The position numbers were made by a program, and so were the translations under genes. Under the pieces are notes generated by a model. It worked only from the letters and a program-made list of their open reading frames with translations, searched no databases and was not told the origin of the DNA. Shown in pieces: positions 10,230-20,335 of a stretch of 64,000 nt of DNA. Source of the stretch: Bacteroidetes bacterium HGW-Bacteroidetes-4 (GTDB taxonomy: Bacteria > Bacteroidota > Bacteroidia > Bacteroidales > SZUA-534); contig PHDD01000001.1 in NCBI GenBank assembly GCA_002840905.1, positions 124,001-188,000 of the forward strand, given 5' to 3'. The stretch's first letter is position 1. Every line of letters starts with the position of its first letter.

Positions 10230-10595
10230 ATGGATTTAATGAAAGTTGTTGAAAAGGAGTTTGCTTCAGAAGTTCAACATCCTGAGTTTAGTGCGGGTGA
10301 TACCATCACCGTACACTATAAAATTCGCGAGGGTAACAAAGAGCGTATTCAGCAATTCCGCGGAGTTGTGATACAGAAAAAAGGGACCGGCCTTACCAAA
10401 ACGTTTACTGTTCGTAAAATGTCGGGTAACGTTGGTGTTGAGCGTATCTTCCCCATTACCTCACCTTTTATCGATAAGATTGAAGTAAATAAAGAGGGAC
10501 ATGTACGCAGAGCCCGTATTTACTACTTCCGCGACCTTACCGGTAAAAAAGCCCGTATTAAAGAGAAAAAAAGAGCTGCAAAGACACAAGAATAA
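10230..10595 (+). CDS. rplS: 50S ribosomal protein L19
   Basis: The 121-residue product matches L19 throughout: [53 protein letters not shown] and [21 protein letters not shown]19 sits at the interface of the large and small ribosomal subunits. The length is normal for Bacteroidota. It forms a single-gene unit here with its own promoter and terminator, instead of following trmD as in many other bacteria. Confidence 0.98.
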   Translation: MDLMKVVEKEFASEVQHPEFSAGDTITVHYKIREGNKERIQQFRGVVIQKKGTGLTKTFTVRKMSGNVGVERIFPITSPFIDKIEVNKEGHVRRARIYYFRDLTGKKARIKEKKRAAKTQE

Positions 10596-10601
10596 AAATT
10601 G

Positions 10602-10626
10602 GCCCCTGAACAAGGGGCTTTTTTTT
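10602..10626 (+). terminator. Terminator of rplS
   Basis: GCCCCT and AGGGGC pair around a short loop and are followed by eight T, six bases after the rplS stop. Confidence 0.9.
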
Positions 10627-10752
10627 GCCCAAATCCCGGGGTAGGGCATGGCCGGTTCTCAATTGTTCAAAACTTCGTTAATTACTTCATCGGACACCTG
10701 CAAAAGCCCTGCACTAAAAAACTTACCTTAGCAGAATAAAACTCCTATTACA

Positions 10753-13407
10753 ATGACTAAAGTATTTGTAACTATTGTCTTAACCCTTTTTTCCTGTACG
10801 GCATTTTCTCAAAGCACCACCCTACTGGCAGGAGGACTGGAACATCAAATCGAAATTAAATACAGCAGCGAGGCAGCGGGCTCCGTCAATGCACAAATGC
10901 TGGCTCTGGTTTCCAAAACCCTGGGTGTTTCCACGCAACAAAGTATAATACATTATACCGTAAAGGAGCATCAGCAAATAATTAAAACCGGGAATATGCT
11001 GAACCTCTCGCTTGCCGTAGGAAACTATGTGCTGAACGACGAACTTAGTTACCTGAAATTTTCCATTAATGCTTTTTTAACCCCTTCGCTAATTTCATAC
11101 ACCTATGTTTGGGAAGATGCCAATGATACCGTGCTCGAAAAAAAGACCGAAACGGATAAGGCGTTTAAAAACGGTTCTTTCCTGCTGAAATCGAAAGTTG
11201 ACGACATTTATAATGACGAAAGCTACAAACTATATCTTTCAGAATTAAGTTTTGGCTTTACAGCCAACGATGTTAAAAAGCTTGATGAATATATGGCCAT
11301 GGTCGATGCGTATTACAATTCCGATGCACAATTGAACATGCTGGAGCAAACACTCGATGCCATCCGTATCGATTCCATTGAATTGCTGACTGAAGCACAT
11401 CAGCAGACCCAGGAGCACCTGGAGGTTTTTAGCCGGATAAAATCGCAGCGCTTTACCAGCAAGCTCGATTTGAATGCCAACGACCCCATACAGTTTAAAT
11501 CGCATCTGGGCCGGGTTGAGGTGCGCAACAAGGAACTGAAAAAAGAACTGGAATTTGCGCTAAACAATATGCACCTGACTTATTTTGCCAAAGGAAACCA
11601 GTACCTTACCTGGGGAAATAAAGAAACTGCAGCAGTGTATTTTAAAAAGTCAATTGCCAAAAAAGCAAGTTTTGCTTCGCCATACGTTGAACTGGCCCTG
11701 CTCGATTTGGAAAAGAAAAACTATCCGGCCGTGTTAGATACCTGCAAAAAAGTGCTGCTGACCCTAAAAACCGATACCGATGCCCGTTACAAGGCAGTTA
11801 AAGCATCTGAAGCGGTTATCTATGCCTACATCGACGAGATTTATTCAAGCATTGAGGCTCAGGAGTTTTCATCGGCCATGAACCGCTTTGAACAAATAAA
11901 AACACTTGCCCGAGAGATTCCCGGGGTAAAAAATTTTCAGGAATTTGCCGCCATTCAGGACGCTTTGTATAAAGCTTATTACGACAACCTGGTACTCAAA
12001 GCCCGTGCATCGCTCGATAAACGTGAGCTGATGCAGGCGCATCGAACCATCGATTCCATCACGGCTTTCCGTAATGAATATCCCGGAGTGATACTAAACC
12101 CATCGAAAGAGCATGAGTTGCTTCGGAACCTTTTCGACCAGTGGGTAGCGCGGGGGAAGCAGCAGATTGAAAATCATCAGACCGATTCAGCCCTGTTTAG
12201 CTTTATGCAGGCCAAAGTATTGTGTAGTAGGTACGAGGTGGTTTATTGCACCGAAGAATTAGAACTGCTGGTTTTTGAATCGCGAAAAGCACAATATGCA
12301 AATTACCTATCAGAAGCTGAAATGGCCATTGAGGAGAATTTGCCCGATTCGGCCCTGCATCTTTTGAGCCTGGCTGAACAATGGCTGCGTGAATATAAAG
12401 TGCCTGAAAGTGAACAATACCCGCTTTTACTGGCTGCTGCCAGTAACCTGAAATATATTGCATTAATTCGTGAGGGAAATCGTTCTTTCGAAAACAACCG
12501 GATGCATGAAGCATTGGCCTTGTATCAGGAGGCACTGACAATGGAGCAGGTTGCAGGCGTAAAACCTGATCCCGGATTGCCATCGCGGATTCTTGAAACA
12601 GCAAAATACCTGGTTCTTTTGCAAGGTACACAAACCGCTTCGCTGGTCGAGGCCATGAATTTACCCGATGCCCGAATAAAATTAAACCAAATGCGTGAAT
12701 TGTCGGCAACTTACAAACTGGAAAACGATACGGAGGTGGCTGAAGCTGTTGCAAATGCTGAAGCCCTGTTGGTTGCGGGCAAGTGCGATCAGGCCTTGTT
12801 CGATTACAACGTACAGCTCACTGCTGCTAAAAAGTTTATTGAGCAACGGGAGTTTATCTATGCCTCACAGGCACTCGAAAAGGCTAATGCTTTAACCGGT
12901 AAAAATGCAGATTGTAACCTCGATAAATCGGTTTACAGTACCCTGCGCAACGACATTAGCGCAATGTTGTATTACCAAAAGAAGAAAATGCAGATTGATA
13001 CTTACATTGACGATAAAGAGTATAACGATGCCATTGATGCTTACGAAAAACTTACCCGATTTTATGCTGATTCGTGTACCCATAATTTTGGCATTGAACA
13101 TTTACCCATTGAAAACTATTTTCTGAACCATAATCAGTCGATGTTTATCGATTTTGGGGTTCGGTATTATGTGGAACGCGGAAACCTGGAATTGGGTATG
13201 AATTTGTTACGCGAACTGCGCCATCGTGATTACATTGCTTCGTGGTCGAAAGCCAGTCAGGTCGATTTGGGCGTAAAGCTTGCCTTGAAGGATATAGAAC
13301 AAAACCCGGAACGCGATCCTAAAATACAGGTGATTGAATACACCAAAGCCGACAAATGGTATCGGTATTTAAAGAAAGCATATTTAATGCAATGGAAAAA
13401 CCGCTAA
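10753..13407 (+). CDS. Large secreted helical-repeat (TPR-like) protein, unknown function
   Basis: The 884-residue product starts with a signal peptide (MTKVFVTIVLTLFSCTAFSQ). A ~170-residue N-terminal part is followed by about 650 residues of alpha-helical sequence with TPR-like spacing, for example YFAKGNQYLTWGNKETAAVYFKK-type and NRSFENNRMHEALALYQEAL-type helix pairs. No catalytic motif is visible. Periplasmic or outer-membrane-associated TPR proteins usually scaffold protein complexes, but no partner is evident: upstream is rplS and downstream is the convergent guaA. It is expressed alone and ends in a strong bidirectional terminator. I do not recognise a named family. Confidence 0.8.
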   Translation: MTKVFVTIVLTLFSCTAFSQSTTLLAGGLEHQIEIKYSSEAAGSVNAQMLALVSKTLGVSTQQSIIHYTVKEHQQIIKTGNMLNLSLAVGNYVLNDELSYLKFSINAFLTPSLISYTYVWEDANDTVLEKKTETDKAFKNGSFLLKSKVDDIYNDESYKLYLSELSFGFTANDVKKLDEYMAMVDAYYNSDAQLNMLEQTLDAIRIDSIELLTEAHQQTQEHLEVFSRIKSQRFTSKLDLNANDPIQFKSHLGRVEVRNKELKKELEFALNNMHLTYFAKGNQYLTWGNKETAAVYFKKSIAKKASFASPYVELALLDLEKKNYPAVLDTCKKVLLTLKTDTDARYKAVKASEAVIYAYIDEIYSSIEAQEFSSAMNRFEQIKTLAREIPGVKNFQEFAAIQDALYKAYYDNLVLKARASLDKRELMQAHRTIDSITAFRNEYPGVILNPSKEHELLRNLFDQWVARGKQQIENHQTDSALFSFMQAKVLCSRYEVVYCTEELELLVFESRKAQYANYLSEAEMAIEENLPDSALHLLSLAEQWLREYKVPESEQYPLLLAAASNLKYIALIREGNRSFENNRMHEALALYQEALTMEQVAGVKPDPGLPSRILETAKYLVLLQGTQTASLVEAMNLPDARIKLNQMRELSATYKLENDTEVAEAVANAEALLVAGKCDQALFDYNVQLTAAKKFIEQREFIYASQALEKANALTGKNADCNLDKSVYSTLRNDISAMLYYQKKKMQIDTYIDDKEYNDAIDAYEKLTRFYADSCTHNFGIEHLPIENYFLNHNQSMFIDFGVRYYVERGNLELGMNLLRELRHRDYIASWSKASQVDLGVKLALKDIEQNPERDPKIQVIEYTKADKWYRYLKKAYLMQWKNR

Positions 13408-13409
13408 CA

Positions 13410-13446
13410 AAAGTGCCTGAAGTTAAGATTATACTTCAGGCACTTT
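13410..13446. terminator. Bidirectional terminator between convergent genes
   Basis: AAAGTGCCTGAAGT (13410-13423) and ACTTCAGGCACTTT (13433-13446) form a perfect 14-bp stem with a 9-base loop. It lies between the stop of the 884-residue gene and the stop of guaA, so it can end both transcripts. Confidence 0.85.
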
Positions 13447-13481
13447 AAATGCGTTTGTCGTTTTAAGTAAATCTTATTATT

Positions 13482-15008
13482 TTATTCCCACTCAATAGTT
13501 GCCGGGGGTTTTGAACTGATGTCGTAAACTACACGGTTAATTCCTTTTACATGGTTAATAATTTTGTTTGAAACCTTTGCCAGAAACTCGTAGGGGAGGT
13601 GAACCCAATCGGCGGTCATCCCGTCGGTTGAGGCCACGGCACGTAATGCCAGAACGTTTTCGTAGGTACGTTCGTCGCCCATTACGCCAACTGAATTGGC
13701 ATTGAGCAAAATAGCTCCGGCTTGCCAAACTTTATCGTATAAGCCGTCTTTTTTCATTTCACTGATGTAAATATCGTCGGCTTCCTGTAAAATACGCACA
13801 CGTTCGGGGGTAATTTCACCCAGAATGCGAATGGCCAATCCAGGGCCTGGAAAGGGATGACGTCCCAAAATAAGAGGATCAATTTCAAGTGCTTTTCCTA
13901 CCCGGCGTACTTCGTCTTTAAACAACAAGTTGAGTGGTTCCACTATTTTGAGTTTCATCTTTTCAGGCAAACCGCCCACATTGTGGTGCGATTTAATGGT
14001 TGCCGAGGGTCCTTTAACCGATATGGATTCAATAACGTCGGGATAAATGGTTCCCTGAGCCAACCATTTTACATCCTGTATTTTGTGTGCTTCGGTATCA
14101 AAAACCTCAATAAAGTTCTTTCCAATGCTTTTACGTTTGGCTTCGGGTTCGGTAATTCCGGCCAAATCGTTGTAAAATAGCTGAGCTGCATCAACCCCGA
14201 TAACGTTAAGTCCCATATGTTTGTAGGAGTCGAGTACCTGAGCAAATTCGTTTTTTCGCAACAGACCATTATCTACAAATATACAGGTTAGGTTTTTTCC
14301 AATAGCGCGATGCAACAATACCGCGGCTACCGATGAATCGACTCCGCCCGATAATCCCAGTACTACTTTGTCGTTTCCTAATTTATTTTTTAATGCGGCA
14401 ATGGTGGTTTCCACAAATGAGTCGGGGGTCCAGTTTTGCCGGCATCCACATACACCAACCACAAAGTTCTTAAGCATTATCATGCCTTCGGTGCTGTGAT
14501 ACACTTCGGGATGGAATTGTATACCAAAGGTAGTTTCTCCTTTTACTTCGTAGGCGCCCACTTTAACGTCGGCTGTACTGGCAATTATGTGGTAATTATC
14601 GGGTAGTCTGGCAATGGTATCGCCATGGCTCATCCACACTTGCGAATTGTTGCTTACACCTTTAAAAAGAATATTCGAACTGTCGACATATCCTAAATTT
14701 GCCCGCCCGTATTCGCGGTGTTTCGATGGCAATACTTCACCGCCATAGTTGTGTGCCAGGAATTGAGCGCCGTAACAAACACCCAATAAGGGTAACTTTC
14801 CTTTTATTTCAGAAAGGTCAGGAATTAGGGCGTTCTCATCGCGCACTGAGAATGGGCTTCCCGATAAGATAACCCCTTTTACTTTGGTATCGATGGTAAA
14901 GTGATTGTAGGGGTGAATTTCGCAGTAAACGTTTAATTCGCGCACCCGCCGAGCGATAAGCTGGGTATATTGCGAACCAAAATCAAGAATTAGGATTTTT
15001 TCTTGCAC
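13482..15008 (-). CDS. guaA: GMP synthase (glutamine-hydrolysing)
   Basis: GuaA converts XMP, glutamine and ATP to GMP. The N-terminal class I amidotransferase has its nucleophile in [15 protein letters not shown] and the His-Glu pair in [10 protein letters not shown]. The ATP pyrophosphatase domain has the PP-loop [14 protein letters not shown], and the C-terminal dimerisation domain ends KPPATIEWE. The track starts at a TTG (15077) that adds 23 residues unlike the family. I use the GTG at 15008, giving [21 protein letters not shown], the usual Bacteroidota start. A -7 element at 15041-15048 lies between the two, so a transcript from it could not include the TTG. It lies downstream of rnz and may also receive read-through from it. 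Confidence 0.93.
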   Translation of the reverse strand: MQEKILILDFGSQYTQLIARRVRELNVYCEIHPYNHFTIDTKVKGVILSGSPFSVRDENALIPDLSEIKGKLPLLGVCYGAQFLAHNYGGEVLPSKHREYGRANLGYVDSSNILFKGVSNNSQVWMSHGDTIARLPDNYHIIASTADVKVGAYEVKGETTFGIQFHPEVYHSTEGMIMLKNFVVGVCGCRQNWTPDSFVETTIAALKNKLGNDKVVLGLSGGVDSSVAAVLLHRAIGKNLTCIFVDNGLLRKNEFAQVLDSYKHMGLNVIGVDAAQLFYNDLAGITEPEAKRKSIGKNFIEVFDTEAHKIQDVKWLAQGTIYPDVIESISVKGPSATIKSHHNVGGLPEKMKLKIVEPLNLLFKDEVRRVGKALEIDPLILGRHPFPGPGLAIRILGEITPERVRILQEADDIYISEMKKDGLYDKVWQAGAILLNANSVGVMGDERTYENVLALRAVASTDGMTADWVHLPYEFLAKVSNKIINHVKGINRVVYDISSKPPATIEWE

Positions 15009-15040
15009 AATAGGTATGTTTAGGATTTTTAATACTGGCG

Positions 15041-15048
15041 CAAAGATA
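15041..15048 (-). promoter_or_regulatory. -7 element of the guaA promoter
   Basis: On the minus strand TATCTTTG matches TAnnTTTG about 33 bases upstream of the GTG start of guaA. No well-spaced -33 element is seen. Confidence 0.5.
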
Positions 15049-15089
15049 AAATAAAAATTTATTTGAGCCGGCCCCAACGATAAAGCCTG

Positions 15090-16013
15090 TTATTTTTTAT
15101 CCGGAATATTATAAACCACACCATCGTAAACCAGTTCGGTGTTTGGAAAAACCTCTTTAGCTTCGTTTAATAAGCCGTCGAGCGTTTTGTAGCGATGCGA
15201 GAAATGGCCGAGAATCAGTTTCCCGACTCCTGCAGCCTGAGCAATTTCGGCTGCCTGCCGCGATGTGGAATGCCCGGTTTCTTTAGCCCGCTTTTTTTTT
15301 TCGTCAGCAAAGGTTGCTTCGTGATAAAGCAAATCGACTCCATTAATAATAGGTATAATACCTGGTTTTTTTGCAGTGTCACTAATAAATGCATAGGAGC
15401 GGGAAGGAAGCGGATCGGAAGTTAGTTTATCGTTGGTATAAATCTTCCCATCGTTTGAAATATAATCGGCTCCTTGTTTTATGGATAATATATTTTTTAC
15501 GGGGATTCCAAGTTCCTGAATTACTTCTCCTTTTATGTGACGTAGCCGGGGTTTTTCTTCGAACAGAAAACCACAGGTTGGAATACGGTGTCTTAGAGGG
15601 ATGGATTTTATGGTGAGCTTGTCGTCTTCGTAAATCAGTTCTGTAGTTTTGTATGAGAGCGAATGAAATATCAGCTCATAAGCTATGCCTTTATCGAAAG
15701 TTGAAATAAACTGATCTATTAGCTCTTTTAATTTTTGTGGTCCGTAAATGTGGAGCGTGTTTTTCCGGCCTAATAAGTTTTGACTTGAAATAAATCCAAA
15801 AATACCCAGAAAGTGATCGCCATGGAGGTGGCTGATAAATACATGATGGATTCGGGCGTATTTAATCTTGTAGCGACGCAGTTGAATTTGTGTTCCTTCG
15901 CCACAATCCACCAAAAAAAACCGCTCAAGCAGGTTAATTACTTGAGCGGTTGAAAAACGATTGGGAGTAGGTAAAGCAGAGCTACTCCCAAGTATTGTAA
16001 CAGAAAAAGTCAT
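15090..16013 (-). CDS. rnz: Ribonuclease Z
   Basis: The 307-residue protein is a metallo-beta-lactamase-fold tRNA 3' processing endonuclease. It shows the N-terminal LGSSSALPTPNRFSTAQVI signature, DCGEGTQIQLRRY, the zinc motif HLHGDH (residues ~63-68), and the later metal ligands in SDTAKK, HEATF and GHFSHRY. RNase Z removes 3' trailers from tRNA precursors. Length and motif order are normal. Its start codon overlaps the last codon of the upstream STAS gene, so the two are translationally coupled. Confidence 0.96.
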   Translation of the reverse strand: MTFSVTILGSSSALPTPNRFSTAQVINLLERFFLVDCGEGTQIQLRRYKIKYARIHHVFISHLHGDHFLGIFGFISSQNLLGRKNTLHIYGPQKLKELIDQFISTFDKGIAYELIFHSLSYKTTELIYEDDKLTIKSIPLRHRIPTCGFLFEEKPRLRHIKGEVIQELGIPVKNILSIKQGADYISNDGKIYTNDKLTSDPLPSRSYAFISDTAKKPGIIPIINGVDLLYHEATFADEKKKRAKETGHSTSRQAAEIAQAAGVGKLILGHFSHRYKTLDGLLNEAKEVFPNTELVYDGVVYNIPDKK

Positions 16014-16363
16014 TAAACTCCTTCCTTGGTAATGATTTCGGCAGCTTCGTCAAACGTATTGGTAATATTCAATACGGTATCCAATTGAGAAATAGTTATT
16101 AATCGTTCAACCGCTGTTTGCAGACCGGTTAAGACAAAAGTGCCATTGGCATTTTTACATAAACGGTTTGCGACCAAAATAGCCGAAAGACCAGATGAGT
16201 CACAGTATCTGCAATTACTCAAATCAAGAATGATATTTTTCTCCCCATTCCCTGCAATTAAGACCAGTTCTGATTTTAACGACGGGGCAATATGAGTGTC
16301 CAATTTGTCAATCATTACTTGAATTTGCGTATAATTATCCAGTTTGTCGATTTTAAATTCCAT
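16013..16363 (-). CDS. STAS-domain anti-sigma factor antagonist
   Basis: The 116-residue single-domain protein has the STAS core with DLSNCRYCDSSGLSAILVA (residues ~47-65). The serine in DSSGL is the residue phosphorylated by anti-sigma kinases of the RsbW/SpoIIAB type; the unphosphorylated form binds the kinase and frees its partner. It overlaps rnz by one base. No kinase lies nearby, but the SpoIIE-type phosphatase at 29017-31056 is the kind of enzyme that would reactivate such a protein. Whether the two interact is inference. Confidence 0.9.
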   Translation of the reverse strand: MEFKIDKLDNYTQIQVMIDKLDTHIAPSLKSELVLIAGNGEKNIILDLSNCRYCDSSGLSAILVANRLCKNANGTFVLTGLQTAVERLITISQLDTVLNITNTFDEAAEIITKEGV

Positions 16364-16401
16364 GGATGAAATCTTTTACATGATTAGTATTTGAATTTTA
16401 T

Positions 16402-16409
16402 CAAATATA
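16402..16409 (-). promoter_or_regulatory. -7 element for the STAS-rnz operon
   Basis: Minus-strand TATATTTG fits TAnnTTTG 39 bases upstream of the STAS gene start. The nearest TTG is only 14 bases further upstream, so the -33 element is uncertain. Confidence 0.4.
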
Positions 16410-16451
16410 AGAAAACTATTCTTCAATTTTACACAAAATCATTTACTTTTT

Positions 16452-18377
16452 TTATTCCTCTGAAGCATTTTCATCCTTAGCTTCTTCTTTTTTAGCTTTT
16501 GCATCCTTAGCTGCTTCTTTTTTAGCTTTGGCTGTTGATTCCATTTCGTCTTTAAGAGCTGCCAGTTCAGCGATATCTCCTAAAGTGGTTTTTTCGATAT
16601 TGTCAACCAGCTTTTTCGAAGTTTTTTTGGTAGCTTTAGCAGTGGTACCTTTTTTGGCTCTATCTTCGGCGCGTTTTTCATCTTCAAAGATGCGTGAATG
16701 GCTTACGATAATTTTCTTAGCCTCTTTATTGAACTCAATTACTTTGAATTGGAGTTTTTCATCCAATAGAGCAGGTGCTCCGTCTTCTTTTACCAGGTGT
16801 TTAGGAGTACAGAATCCTTCAACTCCATAGGGTAATGAAACAACGGCTCCTTTGTCGGCTAATTCAATAATGGTACCTTCGTGAATTGAATCAACGGTAA
16901 ACAGGGTTTCAAAAACTTCCCATGGGTTTTCTTCCAGTTGTTTGTGACCCAAACGTAAACGACGGTTGTCTTTGTCAATTTCTAACACGGCAACATCGAT
17001 TTCGGCACCAATTGAAGTAAATTCGGCTGGATGCTTAATTTTTTTGGTCCATGATAAATCAGAAATGTGGATAAGGCCATCAACACCTTCTTCGATTTCA
17101 ACAAAAACACCAAAGTTGGTAAAGTTGCGAACTTTAGCTACGTGTTTTGAATCAACTGGGTAGGTTTTTTCGATGTCCTCCCAGGGATCAGATTTTAATT
17201 GTTTCATACCCAGCGACATTTTTCTTTCGTCGCGATCAAGGGTTAAGATAACAGCATCAATCTCGTCACCTACTTTAAGGAATTCGTTGGCACTGCGTAA
17301 GTGTTGTGACCATGACATTTCAGAAACGTGTATTAGCCCTTCAACTCCGGGTGCTATTTCAACAAATGCACCGTAATCGGCCATAACCACTACTTTACCT
17401 TTAACTGAATCGCCCACTTTTAGTTCGCTGTCTAAAGCATCCCACGGGTGAGGAGTCAATTGTTTCAAACCTAAGGCAATCCGTTTTTTGTCGTCGTCAA
17501 AATCAAGAATTACTACATTCAGTTTTTGATCCAACTGTACAATTTCTTCGGGATGAGAGATGCGTCCCCATGAAAGATCGGTAATGTGGATTAAGCCGTC
17601 AACACCGCCCAGGTCGATGAATACACCGTACGAGGTAATGTTTTTAACGGTTCCTTCAAGAACCTGACCTTTTTCAAGTTTGGCAATAATTTCTTTTTTC
17701 TGTTGTTCCAGTTCAGCTTCGATAAGGGCTTTGTGCGAAACAACCACGTTTTTGAATTCATGGTTAATTTTAACCACTTTGAATTCCATAGTTTTATTAA
17801 CGTAAACATCGTAATCGCGGATGGGTTTCACGTCGATTTGTGAACCAGGAAGGAAGGCTTCAATGCCAAATACATCCACAATCATACCACCTTTAGTGCG
17901 GCATTTAATGTAACCTTTAATAATTTCGTCCTGCTCAAGGGCCTGGTTTACACGATCCCATGAACGGAGCGCCCGGGCTTTTTTATGTGAGAGGTTTAAC
18001 TGACCGTTGCGGTCTTCCTGACTTTCAACATAAACTTCAACAGTATCTCCAACTGCAAGCTCAGGATTGTAGCGGAATTCGTTCATATTAACAACGCCTT
18101 CCGATTTGTAGCCAATATTAATCAGCGCTTCACGCTTGTTCATGGCAACTACTGTTCCATCAACCACTTCGTTTTCGGTAATCGATGAAAGCGTTTGATC
18201 GTAAATGTTTTCAAGTTCTTTACGCTTGTCGCTTTTGACTAACGAATCGTTTTCGTAAGCATCCCAGTCGAATTCTTCGGGGGTAGCTACGGCTTTTACT
18301 TCTTCAACAACAACTTGCTCTTGAATCTGTTCGTTTTGCTCAACTTCCTGAGCTTTTAATTCTTCGTTTTGTTCCAT
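16452..18377 (-). CDS. rpsA: 30S ribosomal protein S1
   Basis: The 641-residue protein carries tandem S1/OB-fold repeats, visible as successive motifs GMIVDVFGIEAFLPGS, SYGVFIDLGGVDGLIHITDLSWG, DYGAFVEIAPGVEGLIHVSEMSW and NFGVFVEIEEGVDGLIHISDLSW, with degenerate repeats at both ends. S1 binds mRNA on the small subunit and helps initiation. That is notable in Bacteroidota, where Shine-Dalgarno sequences are weak. An acidic N-terminal extension (~30 residues) and a Lys/Ala/Glu-rich C-terminal tail (AKAKKEAAKDAKAKKEEA) flank the repeats. It is transcribed separately from the STAS gene downstream. Confidence 0.97.
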   Translation of the reverse strand: MEQNEELKAQEVEQNEQIQEQVVVEEVKAVATPEEFDWDAYENDSLVKSDKRKELENIYDQTLSSITENEVVDGTVVAMNKREALINIGYKSEGVVNMNEFRYNPELAVGDTVEVYVESQEDRNGQLNLSHKKARALRSWDRVNQALEQDEIIKGYIKCRTKGGMIVDVFGIEAFLPGSQIDVKPIRDYDVYVNKTMEFKVVKINHEFKNVVVSHKALIEAELEQQKKEIIAKLEKGQVLEGTVKNITSYGVFIDLGGVDGLIHITDLSWGRISHPEEIVQLDQKLNVVILDFDDDKKRIALGLKQLTPHPWDALDSELKVGDSVKGKVVVMADYGAFVEIAPGVEGLIHVSEMSWSQHLRSANEFLKVGDEIDAVILTLDRDERKMSLGMKQLKSDPWEDIEKTYPVDSKHVAKVRNFTNFGVFVEIEEGVDGLIHISDLSWTKKIKHPAEFTSIGAEIDVAVLEIDKDNRRLRLGHKQLEENPWEVFETLFTVDSIHEGTIIELADKGAVVSLPYGVEGFCTPKHLVKEDGAPALLDEKLQFKVIEFNKEAKKIIVSHSRIFEDEKRAEDRAKKGTTAKATKKTSKKLVDNIEKTTLGDIAELAALKDEMESTAKAKKEAAKDAKAKKEEAKDENASEE

Positions 18378-18679
18378 TTAAAATTTAATAATAATTAATG
18401 AGTTAGACATTATTTTGAATTTGCAGCGCAAAATAACATCTTTCTGCTGAGAAAGGCAAATAAAAAGGTTACATTTTGTTGTTTGTAACTGTTTTTTATT
18501 CAACTGGCTACATACTATTCGCCATTACCTTAGCAGGTACTGCTTAGTTAAATAGAGGTAACACACTGAAAGTAGCTGATGCAACAAAGCAGCCATTGAG
18601 ATTATTCTGACCAGATTATTCGGAGCTAAAACTAATCGAAAAACAACTTATTGTTAGCTATTACTATATTAAACAGAAA
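18378..18679. other. Intergenic region upstream of rpsA
   Basis: About 300 bases lie between rpsA and the next minus-strand gene. A near-match to the -7 element (TTATTTTG) occurs on the minus strand about 65 bases upstream of rpsA. No coding region or RNA gene is seen. Confidence 0.4.
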
Positions 18680-19060
18680 TTATTTTTTGGATTCTTCGCG
18701 TGAAATTTCCAGCATTTTTTCGAGCACTTTTGTTAAATCTGATTCGTATTTGTTAACCATGTCAATGGTAAGTGTATTGTCGGCTACCCAATATTTATTG
18801 CCTTCTTCGTCGAGTTTAATTACAAAAGTCAGGGTTTTAACATTGCGTTTGTGATCGAGTTTTATCACAATTTTCTCCTGTGAGAGAAGACGCAATGAAG
18901 TTTTTCCATCTTTTAAAGAATTGCTTCCTCTGATGGTTTCAAAGTTGGTAACTATCTCGTTAAAAATTGGCTGGTAGGTTTCAGGGACCAGTTGTGCCTT
19001 TGCGTTTAAGCTTAGTAAAATGATTCCTGTCAGGTAAACGATTTTTTTTAAAGTTTTCAT
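18680..19060 (-). CDS. Small secreted protein of unknown function
   Basis: The 126-residue product has a clear signal peptide (MKTLKKIVYLTGIILLSLNAKAQ) followed by ~100 charged residues predicted to mix strand and helix (KIVIKLDHKRNVKTLTFVIKL), with a helical C-terminus rich in Glu and Lys. No lipobox or catalytic motif is seen and I do not recognise the family. It stands alone between rpsA and the divergent sugar-nucleotide operon. Confidence 0.7.
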   Translation of the reverse strand: MKTLKKIVYLTGIILLSLNAKAQLVPETYQPIFNEIVTNFETIRGSNSLKDGKTSLRLLSQEKIVIKLDHKRNVKTLTFVIKLDEEGNKYWVADNTLTIDMVNKYESDLTKVLEKMLEISREESKK

Positions 19061-19382
19061 TGTGATAAAATTTATTTTCAGTTCTATTTTTTCTTTTATT
19101 GGTATTATAAAAAATTCCAGTTTGTTTCTTTATTGTCAATCCCAGTTGGTTTTAAATTTAAACAGCTTAAAGCAAAATTGGTTTATCTGGTTTTACAATT
19201 CCTTAGTTGAATAATACCTGCACAGGCTTTAATGTTAGCTTTTTTGTTGTATTTTAGCCGCATAAAAGCATTTTGTCGGTCAGCACTTTTTGTGCCAATA
19301 ATTTAAAACGAATCAAACTTAATAAAAGTTGCCACATTAATTGCACTAGACAAAAACCTAAAGTAATTTTTTTTGAAATTTA
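19061..19382. other. Divergent intergenic region
   Basis: This 322-base AT-rich region would hold promoters for the minus-strand secreted protein and the plus-strand sugar-nucleotide operon. I see no clean -33/-7 pair and no gene. Confidence 0.4.
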
Positions 19383-20330
19383 ATGAAACGAATTTTAATA
19401 ACCGGAGGAGCCGGATTTGTTGGCTCGCATCTTTGTGAGCGCCTTTTAAACGAAGGGAATCAGGTAATTTGTCTCGATAATTATTTTACCGGCGATAAGC
19501 ATAATATTGTACACTTAATGAACAATCATTTTTTTGAAGTGATTCGTCATGATGTTACCATGCCGTATTATCTTGAAGTTGATCAGATATATAATCTGGC
19601 TTGTCCGGCATCACCCATTCATTACCAGTTTAATCCCATTAAAACGGTTAAGACCTCTGTAATGGGAGCTATAAATATGTTGGGTTTAGCCAAACGGGTA
19701 AAAGCGCGAATTTTACAGGCATCAACCAGCGAGGTTTATGGCGATCCGGAAGTGCATCCACAAACCGAGAGTTATTGGGGCCATGTGAATCCCATTGGCG
19801 TGCGCAGCTGCTACGACGAGGGAAAACGTTGTGCTGAAACACTATTCATGGATTACCATTGGCAAAATAAAGTTGATATAAAAATTATTCGCATTTTTAA
19901 TACCTATGGTCCACGGATGCATCCTAACGATGGTCGGGTAGTTTCAAATTTTATTATTCAAGCCCTTCAAAACAAAGATATTACCATTTATGGTGATGGA
20001 CAGCAAACCCGCAGTTTTCAATATGTCGACGATTTGGTAGAAGGGATGATTCGGATGATGAACGATTCGGGTTCCTTTATTGGTCCGGTTAATATGGGTA
20101 ATCCAAATGAATTTACCATTTTTGAACTGGCGCAATTGGTTGTTAAACTGACCAACTCAAAATCGAAGCTGGTTTATTTGTCGGCGCCACAGGACGATCC
20201 TACACAACGCAAACCCGATATCTCATTGGCAAAAGAAAAACTAAACAATTGGGAACCCAAAATTCCATTAGAGCAAGGTTTGGTAAAAACCATTGCTTAT
20301 TTTGATAACTTATTAAAACAAGGATTATAA
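19383..20330 (+). CDS. UDP-glucuronate decarboxylase (UDP-xylose synthase), SDR family
   Basis: The 315-residue extended short-chain dehydrogenase has the NAD-binding motif [10 protein letters not shown] at residues 7-16. The active-site region [14 protein letters not shown] and the YDEGKR (YxxxK) motif follow. The segment [19 protein letters not shown] is typical of UDP-xylose synthases, which convert UDP-glucuronate to UDP-xylose with NAD+ via a 4-keto intermediate. The following genes make dTDP-rhamnose, so the cluster supplies sugars for surface polysaccharide. A related decarboxylase or epimerase activity cannot be excluded by eye. Confidence 0.88.
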   Translation: MKRILITGGAGFVGSHLCERLLNEGNQVICLDNYFTGDKHNIVHLMNNHFFEVIRHDVTMPYYLEVDQIYNLACPASPIHYQFNPIKTVKTSVMGAINMLGLAKRVKARILQASTSEVYGDPEVHPQTESYWGHVNPIGVRSCYDEGKRCAETLFMDYHWQNKVDIKIIRIFNTYGPRMHPNDGRVVSNFIIQALQNKDITIYGDGQQTRSFQYVDDLVEGMIRMMNDSGSFIGPVNMGNPNEFTIFELAQLVVKLTNSKSKLVYLSAPQDDPTQRKPDISLAKEKLNNWEPKIPLEQGLVKTIAYFDNLLKQGL

Positions 20331-20335
20331 TTGTT

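Noticed and set aside
12203-12754. 183-residue minus-strand ORF
   Set aside because: Antisense to the 884-residue protein, with composition typical of a reverse-frame shadow.
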